Source of the DNA: Armigeres subalbatus
Lineage: Eukaryota > Arthropoda > Insecta > Diptera > Culicidae
Reading direction: 5' to 3'
Length of the DNA stretch: 64,000 nucleotides
NCBI RefSeq assembly: GCF_024139115.2
Contig: NC_085140.1
Span: 419,504,283-419,568,282, forward strand
A program made the position numbers and the translations under genes. The notes under the pieces were generated by a model that was not told where the DNA came from, did no database searches, and was given only the letters and a program-made list of their open reading frames with translations. Shown in pieces: positions 46,151 to 57,149 of this stretch; the stretch's first letter is position 1; each line of letters starts with the position of its first letter.

Positions 46151-46501
46151 TCAGCGCTCCATAGTCGCCCTCTTCGTAATTGGAGATCTTCAACAACTCC
46201 GACAGGGAACTGTTGAGCCCGAGTTGGGTGGCAACTACGCTTCCGCCGGATGACTGTAGGACCCCATTGCCACTGTTGCTGCTATTGCCGCCAGCACCAG
46301 TGTTAGTTCCAGTGCCACCACTTGCCGCCAATAGCAGCGAACTGATGGTGCTACTGTGGAGGGAATTGTTTAGGCTACCGGCCCCATCGGAGGAAGCGTT
46401 GCCACCCAGGGCGAACCCTGCGGCCGAAACCGCCGGGTCTACCGAAGCTGCTGCTGCTGCCGCGGCAGACGAGCGATTCTTATTGTTGGATTTTCGACGA
46501 G
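46151..46501 (-). CDS. tou: tou exon 8
   Basis: Acceptor CGTGCTTCAG. Two bases, 116 codons, one base. RRKSNNKNRSSAAAAAAASV, a Gly/Ser/Asn-rich stretch and LNSSLSELLKISNYEEGDYG. The donor is CTGA|GTGGAT, which is weak; without splicing the frame stops seven bases later (TAG). Using it gives exact phase with exon 9 (A + CA = Thr), so I accept it, with an alternative short isoform possible. Confidence 0.75.
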
Positions 46502-46760
46502 CTGAAGCACGATGAGAAGAAAGAAAGAAGGTAGAGGATCACATTTCGTTTTACGAATTCTATAAATTCATTTCAGCGGGATGTTGGTGGTGTGAATAGT
46601 TTTGATAGTTATAATTTTTTCATTCATTTTGGGATAAACTTCATGCGAATTCAGGAATATGGATATAACTGGGTAAATCATGCAAGAATGGGGAAAAAGC
46701 AAATCAACTTTCTGTTCTATCTTCAAAGGATCATACTTTTCCTTCGTTTTCTACACTCAC

Positions 46761-47066
46761 ATCGTGGGGTACTATCAGAAGATCCGCCAGACGCGCCAAG
46801 TGCGGCCGTGATTGTGCTGAGGCTCTGTAAACTGTTGGCACTGGGTGTCGAGGAACCAGAGGGCGGGGCAGGAGATTCTCGGCTATCTGAAGGTTTTGAG
46901 GGTTTCATCGAGAGGTTCAACGGTGCATCGTCTTGGGGTTCATTGACGGCAGCCGCTACGGCCGCAGCAGCTGCCGCTGCCAGCGAGGACGCCATCGACG
47001 AAGAAGATTTTGAACTGAGATTCAAACCGGCCCACTCGTTGATTTGATCAGCCATGGGGTCTTTTC
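46761..47066 (-). CDS. tou: tou exon 7, with PLNLS motif
   Basis: Acceptor TTATTTCAG, donor CGAT|GTGAGT. Two bases, 101 codons, one base. MADQINEWAGLNLSSKSSSS, an Ala run, NEPQDDAPLNLSMKPSKPSD and a Ser/Pro-rich end. PLNLS at 46909-46923 resembles a CtBP-binding PxDLS motif. Confidence 0.85.
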
Positions 47067-47128
47067 CTGAAATAATAATTTGAATATTCTGTAGAGTAAA
47101 GAATCATTTAAAATATTGTTAATCAAAC

Positions 47129-47475
47129 CTTTTCCGGCATTGTAAACTCCATTCGAAGTGATGGTCGGTGGCAGTTTGATAACTTCTATACGATCGTTAT
47201 TACCACTGCCGGTAGAACCACCCCCGGATCCCATAGCACTCAGTGCGGACAAATTGGCCGCATTACTACTGTTGTTACCGCTGTTGCTGGTTCCACCGCC
47301 ACTCATTGAGCCACCTGAGGTTGCCCCTTGCTGGACGTAGTCGTTCGACTCCATTCTGGCACGTTTATTGCTGCGCCCACTCGAGCCGGAGGATTTTGGG
47401 CCGACAATGGAACTAGTGTACTTGATGATTTCCGTATCAGGAGGTAACCGCACCCCCAGAAGCGAGGACGGATCA
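47129..47475 (-). CDS. tou: tou exon 6
   Basis: Acceptor GTTCTTTCAG, donor AAAG|GTTTGA. One base, 115 codons, one base: DPSSLLGVRLPPDTEIIKYT, SSIVGPKSSGSSGRSNKRAR (possible basic nuclear signal), Gly/Ser/Asn repeats, then NNDRIEVIKLPPTITSNGVY. The two non-repetitive blocks are likely the conserved parts. Confidence 0.85.
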
Positions 47476-47544
47476 CTGAAAGAACAAATATTTATGTATT
47501 TTGATTTTAAGGGTTGACCATTTGATTTTTCGTGTTGAACATAC

Positions 47545-47692
47545 TTGAGTATTCCGGAGGACATGTAATCTTTCGCCTTTGCAGAACTGGCGGCCAGCGC
47601 GTTCATCGTTGCCGTGACGTTTTGCTGCGTCGCCAGATCCAGGTTCCCAAACTGGGATAAAGTATTCAGAGCGTTCATCGAAGCACTTAAGC
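47545..47692 (-). CDS. tou: tou exon 5
   Basis: Acceptor TCTCATCAG, donor CTCAA|GTATGT. Two bases, 48 codons, two bases: LSASMNALNTLSQFGNLDLA, TQQNVTATMNALAASSAKAK, DYMSSGIL. Phase matches both neighbours. Confidence 0.85.
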
Positions 47693-47750
47693 CTGATGAG
47701 AGAAAGTAAATTTAGTACAACTATCAAGTTGCAATCGTGCGAAAACTTAC

Positions 47751-48222
47751 TCAAATCCGCTGCTGAACCACCCTTCCCGCCAGAGTCCTTTCCCCCTCGG
47801 GATAGATTCTGCAGGTGATTTCCAGACGATGAGTTGGACATATTGCTGGCACTGATTGTTACGCTGGGCGATGGCTGCTGCGACTTTGACGAGTTCACCG
47901 ATGGTGATGAAGACGAACCCCGTGTCAACGAGAGAACATCATTCGCGTTTGGATTATTGCCTCCTCCTACTCCCCGACCACCGCCTCCACTGGCACCACC
48001 ACTACCGTGTGATGACGAAGACGACTTAGATTTGGATGATCCGGATTGGCCTCCGCTGCCGATTCCAGCCATACCACCGGAACCAGCACCCTGTTGATTT
48101 TGAGCCGCCGCGGCTGCCGCTGTAATGGCCATTAGCTCCTTGTGCAAAGTGGCCTGACTGTAGAGGGACTGTTTGTAGGCCGCTGCCGCAGCCGCTTGTG
48201 ACACTGACGGAGACGAAGAATT
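47751..48222 (-). CDS. tou: tou exon 4
   Basis: Acceptor ATACTTTCAG, donor TTGA|GTAAGT. 157 codons plus one base. NSSSPSVSQAAAAAAYKQSL, YSQATLHKELMAITAAAAAA, then Gly/Ser-rich low complexity and SLTRGSSSSPSVNSSKSQQP. Phase 0 from exon 3. Low-complexity length is likely to vary between alleles. Confidence 0.85.
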
Positions 48223-48415
48223 CTGAAAGTATGGAAGAGGTCATGTGATGGATATCCTTCTCATCCCCCCACATACAATTCATCTAAAAGTGTGGAATAA
48301 TCTACAATTTTTATAAAGCATGACATTATATTCCGGTTGAAATGCAGTTGAATTGTCCAGTTTTCTTCAAATTATGACAACACTCGTTGAAAGCATCCAA
48401 ACCTCTGTTACTTAC

Positions 48416-48744
48416 CTTATAACCCGCTGAATTCGCACCGCCCATTCCACCAGCACCGCCTCCCGTACTGCTGGCATTACTACTGCTGCTGTTACTGCTA
48501 CGGTCGCGCTTTTTGCCTTTGCTACCACCGGAACCTTTCCCGTTAGAGCCGCCGGGTCCGCTGTTGCCCGCAGCAGCGGATCCCCCTGCTCCGGCAGCAC
48601 TCATTGCACCCAGCGCTGCCAACCCTCCGGGAAACGCTCCGGCTAGGTCGGCTGCACCATGTGGGAACTGCAACTGCGGCATACCGGAGGCCTGCAGTCG
48701 GGCGAAGTAATCCTGAGCCGCTATTTGTGCCATGGACCACCAAC
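48416..48744 (-). CDS. tou: tou exon 3
   Basis: Acceptor CCTTCTTCAG ends at 48745; donor AAG|GTAAGT at 48416/48415. Two bases plus 109 codons: WWSMAQIAAQDYFARLQASG, MPQLQFPHGAADLAGAFPGG, then Gly/Ala/Ser-rich sequence with KGKKRDRS. A Met at 48733 could be mistaken for the start, but the open frame and acceptor immediately upstream, and the exact phase fit to exon 2 on the + strand, argue that it is internal. Confidence 0.85.
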
Positions 48745-50424
48745 CTGAAGAAGGAGAAATGAGAAAAACAAATTTAGTATGAATAGTGGTTTTTTGGTTT
48801 TGATTTTGACTATCTCCAGATAGTATGTATAAATATCACAATATTAATCGATTTCATAAGAAAGTCTAAAGTTATGGGACAAACAAATGAAAATATGTCT
48901 TTTGTATGTATCCAAACACAAATTACAGATTTTTAAAAGAAACTTCTCAGGGAGATTTGGTCAGTTTAAGAAAATTCGGGTGCAGCCGGGACAATGCTCA
49001 AGGGCTTGACGATCCCTCCCCATGACAACTGCAGGGCTGTTACAAACTGTGCAAATTACAATCCACGAAATCCGCGAGGGCAAAAATAAAACCACGGCAA
49101 ACAAAAATAATGGTCTTATCACTTAGAAACACATTTCAATGCAAAATTTTAATACTGTTGTTTCAAATCTATCGATACATTGATATAAATTTCACATGGA
49201 AATCAAGTACATGACGCACACTCGTAGTCTGAATAGGCCATATGTCCATGTACACAATTATCAACCAAATTGATTTTCAAATTCAGTCAAAGTTCTTGAT
49301 TGCAATTTTACAGTTAATTGATGGGTTTCCAGGCCTGCAATTGTACTGATGAAATCAGAGTGGGAAGCCTTCTGATTGGATTTTAAACACTAGACTTGAT
49401 GTCGATACAAAGTGTTCTAAGTAGGTTGATCAGAGAGCGTTAAGTCACACGTGTATTACAAATTGATTAATGATAATCTTGAAGGGTAATAACTTAGTTA
49501 CTGGTAATATAAGTAGTAATATAAGTTACCATCAGGGATTGAACTTATCATTTTATTATCACATATCTTATTCGAGAGGCGGAATTCCGAAATGTGTTGT
49601 ATGATGACCTCTCTGACAAATAGACGCGGACAGAAATGATTGTAAGGGTTCCGGATTGTTTAGCAAATTAATTAATATGATGTGCTGTCCACGAAGTGAA
49701 AAATGGAGTTATTAGCTCTATTGAAGCAGAGAGGAATACAAAAGTTACGCGAGTTTGCTCTCTATGAACATGAAAACATCATCAACAAAAAGGACCCAGC
49801 CGTAGGGATTGCATCTTCCATTGACCACCCATCTATTGCGAGCAGTAGATCGTGGGATTTTCAACAAACCGTGATTTCCCATGGAGTCTCAATTTCTGTG
49901 ATAGGCAAACAAAGAAACGAGATATTTTGGATCGCGAAATGGCAGAACGTTTTGAACTGAAAAAAGCTAACCAAGTTATGATGGTAATTAAGCTATGACG
50001 GTACAAAGGACTAGATAGCGAATAGTTGGAGTTAGCAGCATGGAAAGCAAAATAGACAAAGTGTCGTTCACCAAACTGTAATAATAATCCGCGATTTTCG
50101 CAACAACATTCATGGGAATCACTGTCAAAAATATTAAAAAATAAAGACTAACTTCTAAACACAATTCGGCGTCCCGGCAATCCAGAATTAAGGGGAGGTC
50201 CCCCAGCGCCGAACACTTCTCAAAATGACACTTTTTGAACTTTTTCAAACATCTTTATTACGGACTGTCTGTTTGTGTCTTTATGTAGCACAAAAGGAAA
50301 CTATTTAAAAACTCTTTACCTGTAATGAACTTTAGATCCCCATATTTTTAGTTTTTCTTATAATCGAAGATTGGAAAAATATTTCCAAAATTGCACTGTT
50401 TTAGCTTATTTCAAAAGGTTGGAA

Positions 50425-50662
50425 TCAATAATAGGAGAACGGTTCGCCACTTCATCTCATAGCTCCTATTTCCATCCCATCAAAAACAAAGCAATGGAAA
50501 GGAATTTGGTTTGTTTATCATTTTTGTGATTTTTTTCAGCAGTGATCACGCATGTCGACAAAAAGAAGCGACGAATTTGGCCCCGTATTTCTTTGTTTAG
50601 CGATGTAATGGATATATGTACAGTGAGATGGAGATCGGAACAGTTCCCCTATTAAAATCAAT
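50425..50662. repeat. Probable MITE (first of two related copies)
   Basis: AATAGGAGAACGGTTC at the left pairs with GAACAGTTCCCCTATT at the right. An inverted relative at about 51145-51370 shares TTTTTTTCAGCAGTGA(T/G)CACGC (reverse complement there) and ends CAGTTCCCCTAG. Confidence 0.45.
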
Positions 50663-51710
50663 AGGATTCTTTCTGATTATGTAGAGATGATCAGTTTTAG
50701 TCATATTTTGGACACCAATAATGACTTGTTGGATATCTTATGTATAGTCTGAAAGCAATTTCGGTATCAGAGCAGCTGTCACACAGAACCGGACAGCAAC
50801 ATTTTTCATCACTTCCCGGGAAATGGGAAATAAAATAGAAATTTCCCGGAATCCCGAGAAATAAATTTGGCAAATTATTCTACAGAAAATTATTATAAAA
50901 AATAAATTTTGGAGATTTTGTTGCTGCATATTCAAACAAAAATAAGACACTTGCTGCGTACTCAAACAAAAATAAGAAACTTGCCAAATTTATTTTTCAT
51001 GCGACTTTGTCTTTCCTTTGTTTATATTAGGATGAATGACAAAATTATTTAAGTATGCCGTATGCTTTATCTCCATGTTGTAGCATTAAATTTAAACATC
51101 CTTCTATCCTTCCACAGATTATTTTAGAAGCATGGGAAGACATAGGGTATCTGTTCCATTATTAATAACATGCTCACATATCATTAACATTCGCAAAACA
51201 GGCAATTTAGGCTCAATTTGTGTCGTGTTTTGTTGTTATCGGGCGTGCTCACTGCTGAAAAAAATCATAAAAATAAGAAATAAAACAATTTGAGCACAAA
51301 TGCTTTGTTTTCGAATGGTATTGATTTGGGTACATGGTATGAATTCAAGGAGCAGTTCCCCTAGAATCGATTTGTCGAAATATTGTCCGATTTAGCTGAA
51401 AATTTTATAAAAAGCATATCGAAAGCATGAAAAGCAAAACCGATTATGAACTGACCCGTTGAATCACAGATATTTTTTGAAATCCTAAATACGTCTAATA
51501 AAATTGAAAGCTTTGAAATGAAAAACCGAAGAATTAACCTTATGACTTAAAAACACGATGCATAGACTTGAACGACTTTCACAGCATATAATTGCTGGAA
51601 ATGAGAATAAGGGTTCACTTTCAGTAAATATGGCCACATATAAACATAGAATTATTGAATAATCTGAACAAGTTTGCCGTCCATGTCCAAAATCTTTATC
51701 TACTTTACTT

Positions 51711-52184
51711 CCCGGGTAGAGGTGAATAACAAACAAATAACATAATAATAACAAATTTTGCTATGATATCAGATTTAGTTATTCTTATGTTATTCATAAA
51801 TAACATAAAATAACATTCCAACAACAAGTTTTGTTATAATAGTAAAATAAGTTATTTATATGTTATTGTAAGAAGGAGCAGAACAACAAATGAAGAACAC
51901 ATTTTGCAATCATAGCAAAGTTTGTTATTCATTTATCATTTGCATTTTCAACATACCAATAATAACTGATTTTGATATTTTCTTTTCTTCAAATATTTTG
52001 CTATTGGTTTGTTATTATAATAGCAAAATGAGTTATTTATGAGTTATTTGCTAGAGCAATGTATGTTATTATTTTTGCTATTTAAGCAACTATATCAAAC
52101 AAACTAATAGCAGATTTTGCTATGCAGTTATTCATATATTAATAGTAAAATTTGATATTATATTGCTGTTTTCTTCTACCCGGG
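51711..52184. mobile_element. Inverted-repeat element with CCCGGGTAGA ends
   Basis: Begins CCCGGGTAGA and ends TCTACCCGGG. The 474-bp interior is made of repeated TTTTGCTAT, TTGTTAT and AATAACA blocks. No coding frame. A target duplication is not clear. Confidence 0.65.
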
Positions 52185-52749
52185 TTCTGAACGTTCAGAG
52201 ATTTCGAAGTTTGCTATCAAGATTTTTTCCGCTGTTTAGTTTTTTTTTTTCATTTTAGGTATTTAATGTAAAAATTCGAGTTAATTTGAATCAAAGACGT
52301 GTAGTGCTGAGTGCTATAGTGAGTGACAAGTTTATAAAGAACTGCAGAGGATCATCGGAGTGTTCATTATACAAGGGAGTATTTTTCTATTATATTGGTG
52401 GTTCATTTGGGTGTGAACAGTTGCTAGAATGTGCAAATTCTCTCCTAAAAGTGATATGATATCGTGCACATGCGGATAAACTTGATGGTCCTACATATTC
52501 CCGTTTGGATCGATGCAATCCCTCTACTTGTTGCTTTTTGACCTGTTGCTTTTAGATTGCAGATTTTACAATGACAATGATTTTTTTGCTTAATTTCAAA
52601 TTAAAAACGCAATGAGAAAACAGAACTGTGCAATAAAAATCCTATTCGACTAAATGCTGATGTCATATTAGAAATTTGGAGACAGTACTCGTCGATAGCA
52701 AATCCTTCCGCACGCGATGACATATGAGCAAGTCAAACCACCTTCCTTT

Positions 52750-53000
52750 TGCCAGTGAAGATATATCAGCTTCCACACTGATATTCTTCCCTCCCCCTTC
52801 ATACGGGAGCTTGGCAGAAGGAAGGTCGTGCGATATGTGCCATCACAAATATTGCCCTCCGCTCGCTTTCAAATCGACTTCTATAAAAACATTCTTCATG
52901 CCTGCCGTATCCTAACGGAACTATCAATTCTATACTTTCGCCTTTAATGCTATCATGAACATGTACGTCCAAGTTTGGAAGATGATATTAGCATTTCCAT
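52750..53000 (+). repeat. Dispersed repeat, partner of 25690-25945
   Basis: See the partner. The copies are in opposite orientation in the window and differ by many small gaps. Confidence 0.6.
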
Positions 53001-53773
53001 ATCATTAAAAAAAAATGTTTCATTTATACATTGTCGCCCCTTCTCAGTAATCATTGAATATCCTCGCGTTGAAGCAATACTGATGGCGTCCAGTCTGATC
53101 AATCCAAATTCAAATTAACAATCGCTCACTTTGAGTGATTAATTGTTTATCAGACGGATGAACAATTGAACTCGTATTCTAAAAGATCTGATAAGAAAAT
53201 GCTAATACTGTTGTATATAAGAATATCCATACTAATTGGCAAAATAGAAGTTGCATAAGTCACATCCAATGAGAATTATATAAGAGTATTTATTTACATT
53301 GAGTCACATCGCTTTCCATGGTGAATCCTGATCTATGTTTCTGATTACCCCACCCAAGTAACACAAATTCCTCCCCGTGGTAATTGTGGAGATGCAGAGG
53401 AATTCTCGGTCTCTAGCAGCAAAAATTACCACACACTAACATTCCCTTCCTTTTCCAATTAACTGTAAGGACTTGGCCGGCGCCGTTATAGATCAACAAT
53501 AGAGAGCTGCTGGAACGTGCACTTCGAGAATAGGTAGTAAATCCCAACTACTATTCACTTGGATCGAAGGATCGAAGTGAAATTTGCATCAGCTCTGACC
53601 AATCACGGAGTAGCAACCATTGATATGTACAGTCAGTCTAAGCTAAGCTTTACTTCAGGAAATTTAGAGATTTCATCTTTGATGTGCAGACTCTAGCTCT
53701 TGTTCAAGCATGAAGTCTGCAGAGTCCTGATGAGATCATTGTCGCCTTCTGAATTATGGCGTATTTTTAATCA

Positions 53774-54060
53774 ATATATGTAGTACTTAGGGGCCCTCCT
53801 TAGCCGTGCGGTAAGACGCGCGGCTACAAAGCAAGACCATACTGAGGATGGCTGGGTTCGATTCCCGGTGCCGGTCTAGGAAATTTTCGATTTGGGAATT
53901 GTCTGGACTTCCCTGGGCATAAAAGTATCATCTTGCTAGCCTCATGATATACGAATGCAAAAATGGTAACCTGGCTTAGAAACCTCGCAGTTAATAACTG
54001 TGGAAGTGCTTAATGAACACTAAGCTGCGAGGCAGTTCTGTCCCAGTGTGGGGATGTAAG
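53774..54060 (+). mobile_element. Feilai-like SINE, 5' part of a split copy
   Basis: Target duplication ATATATGTAGTACTTA (53774-53789), then GGGGCCCTCCTTAGCCGTGC (A-box head), B box GGGTTCGATTCCC (about 53849-53861) and the body to GTGTGGGGATGTAAG at 54060. The 3' tail resumes at 57106. A nearly full-length SINE, interrupted near its end. Confidence 0.85.
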
Positions 54061-55352
54061 CACCGACGAACCGACGTGTCACCCCATAGAAAATAATTCA
54101 AATTTGCTGCCCACGACGCCATGATGAAAAATCATCTAACAGTACCGCCACCCCATAATGGCTCACGAAGTTTTCATAGCTCAGCCACCAACCTACGTGT
54201 ATTAACATTGCAGCGGAGTTGTGTCTTAGCTCATTTGACAGGAGCGATCGCCCGCAAAAGCGAATGACCGTTAAAAAGTGTGAGACACAGAGATGCCAGA
54301 TTTGAAGACATGTCTTCAATTTGAAGACATTTGAATCTCTGTGAAGACATTTATTTCGTGAAGACATTTTGAAGACTTTTCAAAATATTTGAAGACTTAT
54401 CTACTTATTTGAAAATACCTGAAGACAATCAATAAGCTAGCGAGTGGAAAATACAATTTTATTTTTTACTTATAAATTCTGCGACTTCTATGTGTAAATT
54501 ATACAAAAAATTACAAAAGTTATAAAAGTCTTTGTCTCGGGCCTAGAATCTTAAACATAAAAATACCTCCACACTAGCGGGCTGATAACTGCAATGCATT
54601 TCAGACCTCATACGCACTTAACTTTGAGTTGTGCACTGGTTAAAAAATTCCCGATGGCAGAATTTGTTTGAATTTTCCTTGGCGGCGGTTTTTGACGTGT
54701 ATGCAAAAAAGTATTTCGTTTATTACATCGGAACGCAAAAGTTGATTGAATTCTTCTATGACTTGATTTAATCTATTCAACCGTTGAGCTAGAACTTGAA
54801 TTTATCTTAATTCCTTTTGAATTCATTTGATCTTTTACGCATATCCATGTGACTTTTCTCTAAATATCCGTCGGGAAACTCTTTTAATTTCCCGTGAATT
54901 TTTAAAAGAATTTTCTGTAAAAATTTCAAAGAATTTTCTCGTGTAAAATAAGGAAAATTTCCGATGAAAATTATGAGGAATTTCTTGTCTAAACTGAAGA
55001 GAATTGAAATTGGGAATTCAGTTCAAAATTTATATGTAATAATTTCCGTAAAAAGATATAAAGGGAATCCTCCAAAATTTAAATCGAAGATTCTCCTTAA
55101 TTTCCACAAGTTATTCTGAACTCTCACAATAAATCCCTATTAATTTCCACAAGAAAATTGTCTCAATTAATTTTAATAGAAATTTCTTATGAATGTCGAC
55201 AAGAAATTTAATTTGTTCTGGTGTTAAATGATTATTTCTCATTATTTCCATGGTAAATTTCTACGTGAAAATCTTCCTAAAAAAATCAGAGAAATTCTAC
55301 AAAAAAATTAAGGGATTTTTAATTAAATACTAAGAAGCAAAATCAGAGGAAA

Positions 55353-55663
55353 CTTGTTACACTTCTTCTTCTTCTTCTTATTGGCATTACATCCCCACAC
55401 TGGGACAGAGCCGCCTCGCAGCTTAGTGTTCATTAAGCACTTCCACAGTTATTAACTGCGAGTTTTCTAAGCCAGGTTACCATTTTTGCATTCGTATATC
55501 ATGAGGCTAGCACGATGATACTTTTATGCCCAGGGAAGTCGAGACAATTTCCAATCCGAAAATTGCCTAGACCGGCACCGGGAATCGAACCCAGCCACCC
55601 TCAGCATAGTCTTGCTTTGTAGCCGCGCGTCTTACCGCAAGGCTAAGGAGGGCCTTGTTACAC
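55353..55663 (-). mobile_element. Full-length Feilai-like SINE with 10-bp target duplication
   Basis: The SINE occupies 55363-55653 in reverse (GGCCCTCCTTAGCCTTGCGG at its 5' end, AAGAAGAAGAAG at 55363-55377), flanked by CTTGTTACAC at 55353-55362 and 55654-55663. Confidence 0.9.
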
Positions 55664-55669
55664 ATTTTC

Positions 55670-56440
55670 GTTAAATTCTTCCTTGAATGCCTTTGGTAAT
55701 TCTTTTAGAAATATCTTTGACCATTCTTCCAGTATTTTCTCTGAGAATTCCTCTAAGAATTTCTTCAAGCATACGTTCTGGTATTCTTTCCGAAATTCAT
55801 CCAGGAAATTGTCTGGAAGTTTCAGGGATTTTTTCGAAAAATCCTCCAGGAATTCATTTGGAAGATCCTCCAGAAGTTCCTACAGAACTCCTTCGGTAGT
55901 TCCTTCACGAATTCCTTCAATAGTTCTTCCAGGAATACTTCAATTTCCGTCAGAATTTCTATAGGAATTTTCTGCAGCAATACCTCAAGAAGCTTCTCCA
56001 AATACCTCCAAGATTTTCTCCAGAAGTTTCTTTTGGAATTCCACCAGAAATTGCTACAATAATTCCTCAGGAATATCCTTCAAAAATTCATCAGGAAAAT
56101 CCTTCAGGTATTCCTCCAGAGAATCCCTCCGTAATTCATCCTGAAGATTCTACAGGAATTCTTTCTTATGTTCTTCCAAGTATTCCTCCGGAAGTTCCTT
56201 CAGAACTATCTCCAGAAGTTCCTTCAGTAAATCCTGTTCCAATGTTCCAACAGGAATTCCTCAGGAATTTTTTTCAGGAGACTTTCAGAAATAATAAGAA
56301 GCTTCATCCAGAAGAAAGTTATAAGAAGCTTCATTGGGAATTTATCCGGAAGTTGATCTAGATATTTATCCGGACGTTCCTTTAGAAAGTTCTCTGGATG
56401 TTTTTCAAGTATTTCACAGTAAATTTTGAATCCCAACATA
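55670..56440. repeat. Degenerate GAATTCC-type repeat field
   Basis: About 770 bp of irregular 10-20-bp units based on TTCCTCCAGGAATTC. The + strand frames rich in Ser, Arg and Phe (55683-55964) are a by-product. A similar field lies at 59480-60850 with the opposite sense. Confidence 0.8.
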
Positions 56441-56673
56441 TTCAAAAGATTATATTTTGTATTCTTTAAAAAAGCATTCTTTAAAAAGAAATTTGGAATA
56501 GTTCCATGTGAAAATTCAGCTTAAAAATCCGACTCAATACAATATCCAGAGGAAACTCGATTTAAAAAAAACTAAAAAATATTCTCTTGAATTTTAACAA
56601 TTTGAATGTTAAAAAATAAACATTATTCAACATCAGTAATACAAGGAGATAATTGAATTTACACACCTATTGA

Positions 56674-56950
56674 GGTCTCCAGTAGCCTTGCGAGCAAAGG
56701 CGTAGGATTGCCAATCCGGAGAAGGTGAGTTTGATTCTTGGTCCGGTCTAGGATGTTTTCGGGTTGGAAACATTCTCGACATCCTGGGCATAGTGTATCC
56801 ATTGTACTTGCCACACAAGATACATACTCATGCAATGGCGGGCATATAGAAAAGCTTTCAATTTATAACTGAGGAAATGCTAATTTAATACTAAGTTGAA
56901 AAGCAGGTCAAGTTCCAATTGGAATATAGAGCCATTGAAGAAGAAGAAGA
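56674..56950 (+). mobile_element. tRNA-related SINE, second family
   Basis: Head AGTAGCCTTGCGAGCAAAGG with a degenerate B box (TTTGATTCTTGGTCCGG), body with GGAAACATTCTCGACATCCT and GCAGGTCAAGTTCCAATTGG, tail GAAGAAGAAGAAG at about 56937. Confidence 0.7.
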
Positions 56951-57105
56951 CCTATTGGATTTTGAAATTTTTCGCTGATAATCATAATCTTAATATTGAA
57001 GACATTTGAAGACATTTTTAAACGACTGTGAAGACATTTGAAAATATCATCTGGCATCCCTGGTGAGACAATCAGAGAGCGCCAGTGACACGTCGGTTCG
57101 TCGGT

Positions 57106-57149
57106 GATGTAACGCCAATAAAAAGAAGAAGAAGAATATATAGTACTTA
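57106..57149 (+). mobile_element. 3' tail of the split SINE and its target duplication
   Basis: GATGTAACGCCAATAAAAAG, then AAGAAGAAG and ATATATAGTACTTA (57136-57149), which matches the duplication at 53774-53789 apart from two missing bases. This proves that 53790-54060 and this tail were one SINE. Confidence 0.85.

Larger units (their letters stand above)
855..48744. other. tou: toutatis/BAZ2-type gene, split over both strands
   Basis: Overview of the gene model. BAZ2/toutatis proteins are large nuclear subunits of ISWI remodelling complexes (human BAZ2A is TIP5 of NoRC; Drosophila Toutatis acts with Pannier/Chip in proneural gene control). Diagnostic parts seen are an MBD/TAM domain in exons 10-11, followed by charged coiled coil and a DDT domain in exons 18-19. 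Exons 3-15 join in phase with no stop, giving about 1,080 residues with exons 1-2. Exons 16-20 are frameshifted. Exons 1-2 are on the + strand and 3-20 on the - strand. The phase match of exon 2 to exon 3 and the N gap between them suggest a misplaced contig rather than two genes. The PHD finger and bromodomain are outside the window. Confidence 0.8.
48750..53760. other. Sequence upstream of exon 3 on the - strand, no host gene
   Basis: In gene orientation this is intron between exons 2 and 3. It holds a LINE scrap at 48985-49040 (GCTCAAGGGCTTGACGATCC) and several inverted-repeat elements. An 85-codon frame at 49703-49960 is not recognised. 52190-53760 shows only the repeat at 52750-53000. 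Confidence 0.45.
54061..57105. mobile_element. 3.05-kb inverted-repeat element inserted in the SINE
   Basis: Ends CACCGACGAACCGACGTGTC and GACACGTCGGTTCGTCGGT are inverted repeats of about 21 bp. The SINE sequence GATGTAAG/GATGTAAC is duplicated (54053-54060, 57106-57113), an 8-bp target duplication with one difference. Inside are GAAGACATTT repeats near both ends, a reversed SINE (55363-55653), a GAATTCC-type repeat field (55670-56440) and another SINE (56674-56950). No transposase is recognised. Confidence 0.75.

Noticed and set aside
46180..48097. Several + strand frames of 60-151 codons rich in Pro/Leu/Ala
   Set aside because: Antisense shadows of tou exons 3-8, which have splice sites and in-phase joins on the - strand.
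48326..48733. tou start codon at Met 48733
   Set aside because: A strong acceptor and an open, in-phase upstream segment (WWS) at 48744 fit exon 2 exactly, so this Met is internal.
49703..49960. 85-codon frame starting MELLALLKQRGIQKLREF
   Set aside because: No recognisable family, no flanking splice sites, AT-rich surroundings; listed only as unknown.
55683..55964. 93-codon Ser/Arg/Phe-rich frame on +
   Set aside because: Arises from the GAATTCC-type repeat field; the same applies to the Pro/Gly-rich - strand frames at 59690-60676.
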